64,000 nt of DNA from positions 1 to 64,000 of the forward strand of contig JALSLW010000061.1 of assembly GCA_026988155.1 (NCBI GenBank), read 5' to 3'. Shown here piece after piece: positions 54,981 through 64,000 of the stretch. The stretch's first letter is position 1. Every line of letters begins with the position of its first letter. Origin of the DNA: Methylomonas sp. (GTDB lineage Bacteria > Pseudomonadota > Gammaproteobacteria > Methylococcales > Methylomonadaceae). Below the pieces are notes generated by a model that had not been told where the DNA came from, did not search any database, and saw only the letters and a program-made list of their open reading frames with translations. Made by a program: the position numbers and the translations under genes.

Positions 54981-57704
54981 ATGTCTGAACAATCGCAGCA
55001 ACATTTAGTTTTAGTCGATGGCTCTTCTTTTCTATTCCGCGCCTACCACGCAGTTCCTGCCACTTTAACTGATTCGCAAGGTGGCCCGACTAACGCTATT
55101 TTCGGTGTGGCCAATATGCTGCGCAAACTGATTGCAGACCATAAAACAGATTATTTCACGGTAGTTTTTGATGCTCCAGGCAAAACTTTTCGCCACGATA
55201 TGTACGATCAGTACAAGGCTAATCGTCCGCCTATGCCTGATGATTTAAGAGTTCAGATTGAACCGCTGCATCAGTTGATTCGTGCAATGGGCATCCCCTT
55301 AATTATAGAATCTGGCGTTGAAGCAGATGATGTTTTAGGCGCATTGGCTCAGGATGCCGCCAAAGCAGGCTTTAATGTAGTTATTTCTACCGGCGATAAA
55401 GATATGGCTCAACTGGTTACCGAGCAAATTACCCTGGAAAATACCATGTCCAATACTTCCATGGATATTTCTGGAGTAATTGAAAAGTTCGGCGTAAAAC
55501 CTGAGCAGATTATTGATTATCTGGCCTTAATGGGCGATGCCTCAGACAACATTCCCGGTGTACCTAAAGTCGGACCCAAAACAGCAGCAAAGTGGCTTGG
55601 GATTTATAAAACATTAGATAATCTAATAGACAATGCCGACCAGATTAAAGGCAAGGTAGGGGAAAGTCTACGCGCCAGCCTAGATCAACTGCCTTTATCT
55701 AGAGACCTGACCACTATAAAATGCAAGCTTGACCTGCCTTACACTATCGAGGACCTTAAATATCAGCCAGCAGATAAGACTGCACTTAAACAGCAGTTAG
55801 AACATCTAAGTTTTTCTGCATGGCTTCGTATGCTTGATACTCCTGTTAAACAAGAAACTGAAGCATCCTCTGAGGAAGAAATGGCTACCAAGATTAAAAT
55901 AGATTATGAAACTATTCTGACACAGGATCATTTTGAGCAATGGCTAACACGACTCAATCAGGCAGAACTCTTCGCTTTTGATACCGAAACTACCAGCCTA
56001 AATTATACCAATGCTGAGATTGTTGGCGTTTCGTTCGCGATCGAACAGGGCAAAGCAGCATATATACCACTAGCTCATGATTATGCAGATGTTCCGATAC
56101 AGCTCAATAGAGAACGCATTCTTAACAGCCTTAAGCCCTTGCTGGAAGACCCAGACAAACCCAAACTGGGACAGAACCTAAAATATGATGCCAATGTATT
56201 AGCCAACTGCGGGATCGAAATACAGGGAATACAGCATGACACCATGCTTGAGTCCTATGTATTTAATAGCACTGCCACCAAACATAATATGGATGACTTA
56301 GCTAAAAAATATTTAGGGGTTGAAACCGTTCACTATGAAGATATAGCGGGCAAAGGAGCTAAGCAGATCTGTTTTTCGGAAGTACCTATTGAACAGGCTG
56401 GCCCTTATGCCGCTGAAGATGCAGATATTACCTTAAGACTGCATCAGGTGCTTTCTGCAAAATTAAATAGCTATCCGCTATTGCAAAAGCTTTATGAAGA
56501 AATAGAAATTCCCTTGATCCCCGTGCTTTCGCGAATAGAAAGAAATGGCGTATTAATTGATACTGAGATGCTGGCTCAGCAAAGCCTTGAGCTCGCTAAT
56601 CATATTATTGCTTTGGAGCAGCATGCACATGATTTAGCTGGACAGACATTTAATCTAGGTTCTCCAAAACAGATTCAGGAAATACTCTACGACCAGCAAA
56701 ACCTGCCTGTATTAAAGAAAACACCTAAAGGCCAGCCATCGACAGCTGAATCGGTATTGCAAGAATTAGCAATTGACTATCCGCTGCCTAAATTGATTCT
56801 TGAATATCGAAGCATGAGTAAATTAAAATCTACTTATACCGATAAATTGCCTAGACAGGTCAATAAAAAAACAGGCAGAGTGCACACTTCTTATCATCAG
56901 GCTGTGGCAGCAACAGGCAGACTGTCTTCCTCAGACCCTAACCTGCAAAACATCCCTATCCGCAGCGCAGAAGGCCGAAAGATCAGACAGGCCTTTATTG
57001 CGCTAGAAAATCATAAATTAATAGCAGCCGACTATTCACAGATTGAATTGCGCATTATGGCTCACTTATCCGCTGATAAAGGATTATTGTCCGCATTTTC
57101 CAATGGTATAGATATACATAGGGCCACGGCAGCAGAAGTATTTGAAGTAGCTGTCGACCAAGTAACTACAGATTTGCGAAGATCAGCCAAAGCCATTAAT
57201 TTTGGTTTGATTTACGGCATGTCCGCTTTTGGACTGGCTCAGCAACTGGGGTTATCCAGGGGGGAGGCACAGTCATATATTGACTTGTATTTTACGCGTT
57301 ATCCCGGGGTAAAAGACTATATGGATAACATTCGGGAACAGGCCAAAGAACAAGGCTATGTTGAAACCCTATTTGGGCGCAGACTTTATCTGCCTGAAAT
57401 CCACTCGCGCAATGCCGCACGCAGAAAATATGCTGAACGCACTGCAATCAACGCCCCTATGCAAGGAACTGCTGCTGATATTATCAAAATCGCGATGATC
57501 AATACACATCAATGGCTTATAGAAACTCAATCTAAAAATAAAATGATTATGCAAGTTCATGATGAACTAGTGTTTGAGGTGGCGGAACAGCAGGCCGATG
57601 ATTTTTCCAGATCTATTCGGGATATTATGTGTTCAGCAGCCCAATTGGATGTACCTTTAATTGTTGATATAGGTGTGGGCAACAACTGGGATGAAGCTCA
57701 TTGA
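54981..57704 (+). CDS. polA: DNA polymerase I
   Basis: 907 residues from ATG 54981; an upstream start at 54942 adds 13 residues not in the family. It has the 5'-nuclease domain (LVDGSSFLFRAYHAVP … GVEADDVLG), an intact 3'-5' exonuclease (FAFDTETTSLN, DxE present), and polymerase motifs A (AADYSQIELRI), B (RRSAKAINFGLIYG) and C (MQVHDELVFE). It fills gaps and removes RNA primers. Confidence 0.97.
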   Translation: MSEQSQQHLVLVDGSSFLFRAYHAVPATLTDSQGGPTNAIFGVANMLRKLIADHKTDYFTVVFDAPGKTFRHDMYDQYKANRPPMPDDLRVQIEPLHQLIRAMGIPLIIESGVEADDVLGALAQDAAKAGFNVVISTGDKDMAQLVTEQITLENTMSNTSMDISGVIEKFGVKPEQIIDYLALMGDASDNIPGVPKVGPKTAAKWLGIYKTLDNLIDNADQIKGKVGESLRASLDQLPLSRDLTTIKCKLDLPYTIEDLKYQPADKTALKQQLEHLSFSAWLRMLDTPVKQETEASSEEEMATKIKIDYETILTQDHFEQWLTRLNQAELFAFDTETTSLNYTNAEIVGVSFAIEQGKAAYIPLAHDYADVPIQLNRERILNSLKPLLEDPDKPKLGQNLKYDANVLANCGIEIQGIQHDTMLESYVFNSTATKHNMDDLAKKYLGVETVHYEDIAGKGAKQICFSEVPIEQAGPYAAEDADITLRLHQVLSAKLNSYPLLQKLYEEIEIPLIPVLSRIERNGVLIDTEMLAQQSLELANHIIALEQHAHDLAGQTFNLGSPKQIQEILYDQQNLPVLKKTPKGQPSTAESVLQELAIDYPLPKLILEYRSMSKLKSTYTDKLPRQVNKKTGRVHTSYHQAVAATGRLSSSDPNLQNIPIRSAEGRKIRQAFIALENHKLIAADYSQIELRIMAHLSADKGLLSAFSNGIDIHRATAAEVFEVAVDQVTTDLRRSAKAINFGLIYGMSAFGLAQQLGLSRGEAQSYIDLYFTRYPGVKDYMDNIREQAKEQGYVETLFGRRLYLPEIHSRNAARRKYAERTAINAPMQGTAADIIKIAMINTHQWLIETQSKNKMIMQVHDELVFEVAEQQADDFSRSIRDIMCSAAQLDVPLIVDIGVGNNWDEAH

Positions 57705-57888
57705 TAATTTTGATAAGCTCTTAATTTTTATGCCGTTAGAAAAAAACTTATTAACTTGTTAGCGTAAAAAGTGAACTGCTGAACTTATCAGTCAACTGTT
57801 TTTTTAAATATAGAGTGCGACTGCAAGTTCTTTATACCTAGTTTTTATTATATCTGCTATGCTCAACTAAACAGTTTTCTGAATCTTT

Positions 57889-58734
57889 ATGCCGACTATT
57901 CAAAACCAAGAGCTAATTTCATTTGTTGAAAAAATGCCTGCATTTCCTAAAAGTGTGCAGAGGGTAGTGCAATTAACATCTGATATCAACGCATCAGCTA
58001 AAGAAATCGTTCGAGTGATTGAAAGCGACCCAGTTATGACAGTTAAAATTCTTAAAGTAATCAATTCCGCTTTTTATGGGCTACCGCAAAAAATAACGTC
58101 TATTCAGCGGGCCGTTGTACATATAGGCCTTAATACCATTAAAAACCTAGCTTTGAGCGTTGCCGCAATGGGAGTATTACAGCCGACAAACAAGGCTGAT
58201 TTTGACACCCAGAAATTCCTGCTTCATTCGTTGACAACGGCATCGCTTTGCCGAATGCTGGCAGAAAAACTAAAAGTTAAAGCGTCAGAATGCAGTGATT
58301 TTTTTGTTGCGGGTCTGGTCCATGATTTTGGGAAAATAGTTTTTGCTGAATTTGACCCTGTCAACTTTAAACTAGCGTTAGATAAAAGTGCCAAAGAAAA
58401 TATTTCTCTGCATGAGGCTGAATTTGAATTTATGGGGATAAACCATGCCCAGGTAGGGAAAATACTTGCAGAAAAATGGGAGCTTGATCCTGTATTGATT
58501 GATGCAATAGAACATCATCATGATACTCTAAACGAAACGATGCTGAGTGCCTGCATATTTACAGCCAACCAAATCAGTAAAAAACTGCAATTTGGATTTG
58601 CAGGAAACCCGGTTATAGAGGAAACCCCTGATGAGATAATTCCTCGATTTGAACTTACCCTGGATGATTTAATCTCTTCTTTGGGAGACTTGTCTCCCAT
58701 AAAATCTGAAGCCCTTTCATTTATTAATTCATAA
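57889..58734 (+). CDS. Stand-alone HDOD-domain protein
   Basis: 281 residues almost entirely HDOD: RVVQLTSDINASAKEIVRVIESDPVMTVKILKVINSAFYGLPQKITSIQRAVVHIGLNTIKNLALS. HD-like residues appear in AGLVHDFGK and EHHHD, so a metal site may remain. No fused output domain. It is followed 12 bp later by the MBL hydrolase gene, probably an operon. Confidence 0.9.
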   Translation: MPTIQNQELISFVEKMPAFPKSVQRVVQLTSDINASAKEIVRVIESDPVMTVKILKVINSAFYGLPQKITSIQRAVVHIGLNTIKNLALSVAAMGVLQPTNKADFDTQKFLLHSLTTASLCRMLAEKLKVKASECSDFFVAGLVHDFGKIVFAEFDPVNFKLALDKSAKENISLHEAEFEFMGINHAQVGKILAEKWELDPVLIDAIEHHHDTLNETMLSACIFTANQISKKLQFGFAGNPVIEETPDEIIPRFELTLDDLISSLGDLSPIKSEALSFINS

Positions 58735-58746
58735 AAGGATGCTTGT

Positions 58747-59628
58747 ATGAAACTTAGATTCTGGGGCGTTAGAGGCTCTATTGCAACGCCCGGTCCAAAT
58801 ACAGTTAAATATGGAGGCAATACCACTTGCATTGAGATTACAACTGATAATAATGATTTAATTATTCTGGATGCTGGAACAGGGATTCATCCTTTCGGAC
58901 TCGAACTGCTCAAAAAACTGCCGGTTACCGCCCATCTTTTTATTACCCATACTCATTGGGACCATATACAGGGATTGCCATTTTTTTCCCCCATCTTCAT
59001 CCCCGGAAACGAAGTACAAATTTATGGTGGCTTAGACCCCGTCACTAATGAGGGAATTGAGCGTGCTTTGGGTGTACAGCTTCAATATAGCTACTTCCCA
59101 ATTCGCGAAGCTGAACTGAATGCAAAGGTAGAGTACAACACCATAAAGCCAGGAGAATCAGTCAGTATTGGGAATGCCAAAGTAACACCTATTCTTCTTA
59201 GCCATCCCGTACTCAATTTTGGCTATCGTATTGACTGTGATGGCCAATCCATTTTTTTTACTGGGGATTATGAACCTGTCTTCAATATTTATCAGCCAGA
59301 AGATGATGAGTATGAAGAATATCAGTCATTTATAGATCAAAAACAGCATGAGATCATAATGGCTATGAAAAATGTCGATGCACTTATTATCGATTCGTCT
59401 TATACCGCTGAGGAATATCTTGCCAAAAAAGGCTGGGGGCATGGCACCTATGCCTCGGCAATTGAACTTGCAGCCAAGGCACAGGCTAAAAAATTATTTT
59501 TTACTCATCATGAACCTACGCGGACTGATGACCAGCTTGAGCATATCTACGCACAATTGCTCAAGGACAATCCAAACCTTAAATATGAGGTGATTTTGGC
59601 TAAAGAAGGTGTGGATATTTATCTTTAG
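58747..59628 (+). CDS. MBL-fold metallo-hydrolase
   Basis: 293 residues. The zinc motif HxHxDH is present (LFITHTHWDHIQGLPFF), with downstream metal ligands (LSHPVLNFGYRID, FFTGDYEP, FTHHEPTR). The opening RFWGVRGSIATPGPNTVKYGGNTTC is the usual start of the RNase-Z-like/GRAF cluster of MBL proteins that often sit beside signalling genes. Substrate unknown. Confidence 0.92.
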   Translation: MKLRFWGVRGSIATPGPNTVKYGGNTTCIEITTDNNDLIILDAGTGIHPFGLELLKKLPVTAHLFITHTHWDHIQGLPFFSPIFIPGNEVQIYGGLDPVTNEGIERALGVQLQYSYFPIREAELNAKVEYNTIKPGESVSIGNAKVTPILLSHPVLNFGYRIDCDGQSIFFTGDYEPVFNIYQPEDDEYEEYQSFIDQKQHEIIMAMKNVDALIIDSSYTAEEYLAKKGWGHGTYASAIELAAKAQAKKLFFTHHEPTRTDDQLEHIYAQLLKDNPNLKYEVILAKEGVDIYL

Positions 59629-59657
59629 CAATGAAAAAAGCGTATATTCTTCTGTAA

Positions 59658-60260
59658 TTAAGCTTTAAAACTAAACCATAAATCAAGCACTTTATGTACA
59701 TCGTCTATTCCCGTTTTCTTTAGCGAGGAAAACAGCTGTAAGGTGATTTCTACATTACGCTCTTGCAATTCTTTCTGCACCTTTAATAAAGTATTTTTTG
59801 CCGCTCCATAATTTAGCTTGTCAGCCTTGGTTAATAGCATATGCAATGGCAGCTTGGCATATTCACACCATTCAATCATTTGCAGGTCAAACTCTGTTAA
59901 CGGATGCCGAACATCTGTCACAAGAACAATGCCACAGAGAGCATTACGTTCTTGCAGATAGGTTTCCATCATTTTATGCCACTGTTTTTTTACCGCTAAA
60001 GGTACTTTTGCATAGCCATACCCAGGCAAATCTACAAATTTTCGCTGCTCGTCAATTTCAAAAAAATTAAGCAGCTGGGTTCGTCCAGGGGTTTTACTGA
60101 TTCTGGCCAATGAATTTTGCCGAGTTAGCGTATTAAGGGCGCTAGACTTGCCTGCATTTGAACGCCCAGCAAATGCAACCTCTTTCCCTTGGTCTTCTGG
60201 AGCTTCAGTTACCTTAGATGCGCTCAGCATAAATTTAGCCTGATGATAAACTGGATTCAT
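59658..60260 (-). CDS. engB: Ribosome-biogenesis GTPase EngB/YsxC/YihA
   Basis: 200 residues. G1 VAFAGRSNAGKSSALNTL, G3 FVDLPGYGYAKVP, G4 LLTKADKL. It is essential for late 50S assembly in several bacteria. Convergent with the MBL gene, divergent from cytochrome c4. Confidence 0.96.
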   Translation of the reverse strand: MNPVYHQAKFMLSASKVTEAPEDQGKEVAFAGRSNAGKSSALNTLTRQNSLARISKTPGRTQLLNFFEIDEQRKFVDLPGYGYAKVPLAVKKQWHKMMETYLQERNALCGIVLVTDVRHPLTEFDLQMIEWCEYAKLPLHMLLTKADKLNYGAAKNTLLKVQKELQERNVEITLQLFSSLKKTGIDDVHKVLDLWFSFKA

Positions 60261-60351
60261 CGAGATCTCGCTTAGAATGTTGAATTCGGCTATTATATAG
60301 CCTATCTACAAAACTGGCTTCACTTAAACACACACCTTCTAGGGGAACATG

Positions 60352-61032
60352 ATGATAAAAAAAATAATCGTTCTTTCAATTTCTCTCGCCGTTTCATCAG
60401 CATCTAGCTTTGCCTTTGCGGAAGGCAATGCCGCTATAGGAAAAACTAAAGCAGCCAGCTGTGCCGGCTGTCATGGCGAAGATGGCAATAGCATGGCCGC
60501 AACATTTCCTAAATTAGCCGGGCAGCATGCAGGATATATTGTTCAGCAGCTAAATGCCTTCAAAAATGGCAGCAGAAATGCACCTATGATGGCTCCTTTG
60601 GCTATGGGGCTGGATGAAGAATCTATAAAAGATATTGCCGCCTACTACGCCTCTAAAAAAATATCTGCAAACGAATTGCCCGTTTTTGAATATGACGAGG
60701 ATGATGAAGAACTGACAGAAGAAGCCAAGGCTGAAAAAAATGCTGAATTAAAAGAACTTATAGTTTTGGGAGCTGATTTATATAGAAATGGAAATCTTAA
60801 AACTGAAGTTTCAGCCTGCATCGCCTGCCATGGGCCTGTTGGCGAAGGCAATAGACCAGCCTCATTCCCCTTGCTGCAAGGGCAGCATGCCGATTACTTA
60901 ATAAAAGCGTTAACTGATTTTAAAAAGGGTGCACGCAGCAATACACCTGACAACATCATGCATATGATTGCAAAAAAAATGTCTGACAAAGAAATTAAAG
61001 CCGTTTCCTACCACATATCCATCAAGAAGTAG
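60352..61032 (+). CDS. Di-haem cytochrome c4
   Basis: 226 residues. Signal peptide (KKIIVLSISLAVSSASSFAFA), then two c-type haem sites: CAGCH (C37, C40, H41) and CIACH (C156, C159, H160). Each half has the KLAGQHAGYIVQQLNAFKNGSR pattern of cytochrome c4. Between them is an acidic insertion (DEDDEELTEEAKAEKNAE, about 115-135) that lengthens the linker beyond the usual. It carries electrons from the bc1 complex toward terminal oxidases in the periplasm. ATG 60352 was chosen for its 5-nt distance from AGGGGA; the ATG 3 nt earlier is too close. Confidence 0.94.
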   Translation: MIKKIIVLSISLAVSSASSFAFAEGNAAIGKTKAASCAGCHGEDGNSMAATFPKLAGQHAGYIVQQLNAFKNGSRNAPMMAPLAMGLDEESIKDIAAYYASKKISANELPVFEYDEDDEELTEEAKAEKNAELKELIVLGADLYRNGNLKTEVSACIACHGPVGEGNRPASFPLLQGQHADYLIKALTDFKKGARSNTPDNIMHMIAKKMSDKEIKAVSYHISIKK

Positions 61033-61078
61033 CAGGCATGAACTCTGGCAGACAAGATCTGTCAGAGTTCATGCCTGC
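61032..61078 (+). terminator. Long perfect hairpin after cytochrome c4
   Basis: 16-bp perfect stem GCAGGCATGAACTCTG (61032-61047) / CAGAGTTCATGCCTGC (61063-61078) with more pairing inside. It starts at the last base of the TAG stop. There is no T run after it, so it may act as a processing or stability stem. The rest of the gap to 61333 shows no gene. Confidence 0.6.
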
Positions 61079-61333
61079 TCAAAGGCTCTTTCTAACACGT
61101 AGACCCCTTTATTTGTTAGCCAAACTCATCAGCCTGAACTATATTTAATATAGGATGTCATTAATGTTCCAGCTCTTTAATGAACAATTACTCTTAAGGA
61201 ATATGCTCAAAATATCTTTAGCTACTAAAGATTGTTATTTATGATAAAGCTTCTATTTCTAATTAAATTTGCTAAATTTATTTCATGTATATTCCTTATC
61301 CATACTCATAACACTCTATAGAGAACATTTACA

Positions 61334-61942
61334 ATGTTAAATAAAATACTATTTTTTTTGTTTTTATCATTTGCCGGCTTTACACAGGCGGAATCTTTAG
61401 GTTATCAAACATTGACACCAGCCCAGCCCACGCAAAATCCAGATAAAATTGAAATTATTGAATTTTTTTCGTACGGCTGCCCACATTGCTATCACCTTGA
61501 GCCTGCACTTGAAAAGTGGTTAAAAACCAAACCGGAGAATGTTGAATTCATTCGCTATCCTGTTGTTTTCAACGCTTTATATGGCAAATATGCAAAAGCC
61601 TATTATGTAGCTGAAGCGCTAGGTGTTTTAGATAAAGTGCATGCAGATTTTTTTGATGCCATTCATAACAAAAAACAAAGATTAAGTTCTGAAGACCAGT
61701 TGGCTAAATTCTTCGTAGCCCACGGTGTTGATGAAGCTGAGTTCAGAAATACTTATAACTCATTCCTTATTGATACCAAATTTCGTCAGGCAAAAGCAAC
61801 CCCCCCTCGCTATGGTATAACCGGTGTTCCTACCATTATAATTAATGGGAAATATAAAACCAGCGGCCCTCTGGCCAAATCAAACGAGAATATAGTCAAG
61901 GTAATTGAACAGTTAATTCAGAAAGAAAGCCAGACAAAATAA
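61334..61942 (+). CDS. dsbA: Thiol:disulfide interchange protein DsbA
   Basis: 202 residues. Signal peptide (MLNKILFFLFLSFAGFTQA), active site C49-P-H-C52 (EFFSYGCPHCYHLEP), and cis-Pro loop YGITGVPTIIINGKY. It oxidises cysteines in the periplasm and would serve the Cys-rich secreted proteins elsewhere in the window. Confidence 0.95.
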   Translation: MLNKILFFLFLSFAGFTQAESLGYQTLTPAQPTQNPDKIEIIEFFSYGCPHCYHLEPALEKWLKTKPENVEFIRYPVVFNALYGKYAKAYYVAEALGVLDKVHADFFDAIHNKKQRLSSEDQLAKFFVAHGVDEAEFRNTYNSFLIDTKFRQAKATPPRYGITGVPTIIINGKYKTSGPLAKSNENIVKVIEQLIQKESQTK

Positions 61943-62014
61943 CCTGCGAAACCTTTCAGCCTATTTATTTTGTTAGATAGGTTGAAAGACCTTTTCATTT
62001 CAGCATACTTTGGA

Positions 62015-62053
62015 GCGAGGGTTTATAGCTTCCGGAAGTTATAAAATCCTTGC
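62015..62053. repeat. 39-bp palindrome upstream of the GGDEF gene
   Basis: Centre TTTATAGCTTCCGGAAGTTA (62022-62041, completed by TAAA) is a 24-bp near-perfect palindrome with flanks GCGAGG / TCCTTGC. It is related to the outer arms of the element at 21210-21353. Confidence 0.65.
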
Positions 62054-62077
62054 CCTTATAATTATCAGGACCATTCA

Positions 62078-63622
62078 ATGAGCATCTTTAGCGACAAAGA
62101 TAACCCAGATAGATGGAAAAACAAATATTATAATTTACTGGATGAAAATGAAGACATTACAAAAGCAAACCAGAACAAAGAAGACCTGCTTTGTAAAACC
62201 ATTATCCGTCTTTCGCTTGCAGCCACGGGACTAAATAAACAGCTTGACCCTCACCTGCTAAATATTAGAAACCAGTTAAAAAATGGCCTAAAAAGTGACA
62301 AGCTTAAAACGGAACTGGAAAAATTCTCCAACGCGCTACTGACACTTGAGGAGCCTGTTCCAGAAAGCTCACTTCCCAGCGCTAATTTACTGTTTGAATT
62401 TCTGTTGCAGCGCTTTTCTGATCAAAAAAAAGAAATTCAGCATATAGAAGCTAAATATAAAAGAAATGGCTATGCAAATTCGCAATATCTGATTATTGCA
62501 ATTAATGACCTAATTGATTCTATACAGCATATTGAGCCAATAGCAGAACTCACACCAAAAATAGAAAAACCGATTATTGATTCAATTGACTCTGATTCTA
62601 TAAATGTTCAGTTGCAGCATTTATTGGAAGGTACGGAAATACCCGCTAAATTTGAAGCTCAGGCAGAAAAACTAAAACAGAAACTGTATGGCCACACTCC
62701 GCTTGCCAGTATTCTTGATGAAACCGTTATCCTGCTATTTCAAATAAAAAAGCACTTTCAATCAGAGCAGCAAGATATGGCTGTTTTTCTTGCCCAGTTA
62801 ACTGAGCAGCTAACTGAACTGGGGATCAAAGCATCCGGAGCCAAATATGTAGCTGAGACTAGAGCAAAAAAAAGAAACCAGCTTGATGATTCCGTTTCAT
62901 CTCAAATGCTTGAATTACAGAATAGCTCAAAAAATGCCACTGAACTGGAACCCTTAAAGCAAATTATACATTCACGGCTCGAAGACATTTCAAAACAGAT
63001 ATTAAAGCAACAGGTTCAGGATGAAATTGAACGCAGCAAAACAAATCAGGAATTAGATTTTTTAACACATAAAATTACTGTGATGGAGCAGGAATCTCGG
63101 CAACTAAATAACAAACTTATATCCGCTCACCAACGAGCAACGCATGATCCTTTAACGGGCCTGCCAAACCGCCTAGCCTATGATGAACGTTTCAGCACAG
63201 AAATGGCTAGGTGGAAACGGTATAAAACACCGCTTTCTCTGCTTATTTGGGATATTGATTTCTTTAAGCAGATCAATGATACTTTTGGCCACAAAGCAGG
63301 CGATAAAACACTTGTCTTAATAGCCAAGCTACTTTCTCATCACTGCCGAGAAACTGATTTTGTTTCACGCTTTGGCGGTGAAGAGTTCACTATGCTGCTA
63401 TCTGATACCAATGCTCAGGCCGCATTGCAATCAGCCAATAATATCCGGCAAATAATAGAGGCAACAGCTTTCAATTCAAATGGCGAGAAAATATCGATCA
63501 CTATTTCTTGCGGCATCACCCAGCTAACATCAGATGATTCTGGTGAATCTGCTTTTAACCGTGCAGATGAGGCACTGTATGCCGCAAAAAAAAATGGCCG
63601 AAACCAATGTGTGGTCATGTAA
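62078..63622 (+). CDS. Diguanylate cyclase with N-terminal helical domain
   Basis: 514 residues. A C-terminal GGDEF domain (about 340-512) has the active site GGEEF (433-437, in SRFGGEEF) and an allosteric I-site R424-x-x-D427 (RETD) five residues before it, so it should make c-di-GMP with product inhibition. DPLTGLPNRLAYDERF marks the domain start. Residues 1-300 are mostly helical with Gln/Leu/Lys-rich coiled coils and no recognisable sensor. The N-terminus resembles the partial gene at 63826. Confidence 0.92.
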   Translation: MSIFSDKDNPDRWKNKYYNLLDENEDITKANQNKEDLLCKTIIRLSLAATGLNKQLDPHLLNIRNQLKNGLKSDKLKTELEKFSNALLTLEEPVPESSLPSANLLFEFLLQRFSDQKKEIQHIEAKYKRNGYANSQYLIIAINDLIDSIQHIEPIAELTPKIEKPIIDSIDSDSINVQLQHLLEGTEIPAKFEAQAEKLKQKLYGHTPLASILDETVILLFQIKKHFQSEQQDMAVFLAQLTEQLTELGIKASGAKYVAETRAKKRNQLDDSVSSQMLELQNSSKNATELEPLKQIIHSRLEDISKQILKQQVQDEIERSKTNQELDFLTHKITVMEQESRQLNNKLISAHQRATHDPLTGLPNRLAYDERFSTEMARWKRYKTPLSLLIWDIDFFKQINDTFGHKAGDKTLVLIAKLLSHHCRETDFVSRFGGEEFTMLLSDTNAQAALQSANNIRQIIEATAFNSNGEKISITISCGITQLTSDDSGESAFNRADEALYAAKKNGRNQCVVM

Positions 63623-63640
63623 AGCCAATAATGGAATGAA

Positions 63641-63744
63641 CTTCAGATATTTTGCCTATAGCTATGTAATCTGAAGGCTTAGGAGGGCATGATTGAAATT
63701 TAAAGTTTCTAGTGAAAACCTGTTAGCAATTTGCCAGGTTTCAC
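63641..63744. other. Two hairpins after the GGDEF gene
   Basis: CTTCAGAT (63641-63648) / ATCTGAAG (63669-63676), then GTGAAAACCTG / CAGGTTTCAC (63712-63722 / 63735-63744). They probably end the transcript before the next gene. Confidence 0.4.
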
Positions 63745-63825
63745 GACGTTAACCTATGAACTGTTAATAGACATTTAAAAAATTGGTCTATACTTAGGCT
63801 CATAACAGGCATCAGAACTCAATCA

Positions 63826-64000
63826 ATGGATACTCCAAACAACAGCGATATAGACAAACTATTGTATAAACTGGTTTTTCAGTTCTCCATTTATGCACTA
63901 GGCAGTAATAAACAGTTAGACCCTTTGCTTGTTAAAATAAATAAAAGTCTTAAACAGGGGCTTAATTATCATAGTTTAACGCCAGAATTTATTGCACTGT
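63826..64000 (+). CDS. Partial gene, N-terminus similar to the upstream diguanylate cyclase
   Basis: The first 58 codons run off the window. LVFQFSIYALGSNKQLDPLLVKINKSLKQGLNYHSLTPEF parallels residues of the upstream cyclase (IIRLSLAATGLNKQLDPHLLNIRNQLKNGL). It is probably a second protein of the same kind, so the two genes may be a tandem duplication or a family pair. Whether it ends in GGDEF lies beyond the window. Confidence 0.6.
   Translation, partial: MDTPNNSDIDKLLYKLVFQFSIYALGSNKQLDPLLVKINKSLKQGLNYHSLTPEFIAL

Noticed and set aside
1..64000. tRNA or rRNA genes and CRISPR arrays
   Set aside because: No cloverleaf-type GGTTCGA/CCA ends, rRNA stretches or regular short direct repeats with spacers were seen in any gap.

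Overview
The window is ordinary chromosome of a gammaproteobacterium, about 40% G+C by eye. Several gene orders match those of gammaproteobacteria such as E. coli or Pseudomonas: valS-holC-pepA facing lptF-lptG, pcnB-folK-panB-panC, trxA-rho facing rhlB, yrfG facing nudE, and polA/engB/cytochrome c4/dsbA. A three-gene oxidative pentose phosphate operon and a metalloprotease with an exosortase-type (PEP-CTERM/VPLPA-like) C-terminus would fit a low-GC methylotrophic lineage such as Methylococcales. That placement is inference: no methane or methanol oxidation gene lies in the window.

Layout. 1-660: decayed IS1595-type transposase and debris, then a terminator. 0.66-10.7 kb, minus strand: pilB-pilC, a two-receiver regulator with an HDOD-GAF protein, then valS, holC, pepA. 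10.8-13 kb: lptFG, the LPS-export permeases. 13-14.7 kb: small secreted and membrane proteins. 14.9-20.8 kb: pcnB, apparently with an AUU start, then folK, panB, panC, an MscS channel and panD. 20.8-29 kb is the accessory part: nested palindromic repeats, two DnaA boxes, an unknown 583-residue membrane protein, a candidate small RNA, a DUF6763 protein, a P-loop protein with metA, a perfect sigma-54 promoter before an EF-hand protein, and the metalloprotease. 29.2-32.9 kb: gnd-zwf-pgl. 33.1-36.2 kb, minus: DAHP synthase, a ThiS-ThiG fusion and trmB. 36.3-41.3 kb: a six-gene TonB energising operon (DUF3450, TolQ-like, ExbB, ExbD, TonB, TPR). 41.3-48.8 kb: AP2-domain protein, peroxiredoxin, AsmA, mutY, yggX, rho, trxA. 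48.9-54.8 kb: rhlB, yrfG, nudE, two TPM proteins with LemA, and two YeeE/YedE half-transporters. 55-64 kb: polA, an HDOD protein, an MBL hydrolase, engB, cytochrome c4, dsbA, a diguanylate cyclase, and the start of a second gene with a similar N-terminus.

The most notable points are: (i) two promoters 5.2 kb apart with identical internal spacing, one reading into a ~93-nt candidate small RNA and one into a small secreted protein; (ii) the conserved N-terminus of PcnB, readable only from an AUU (ATT) codon; (iii) the sigma-54 promoter with an upstream inverted repeat; and (iv) several families of palindromic repeats in the intergenic gaps. All calls come from reading the sequence; no database search was run.
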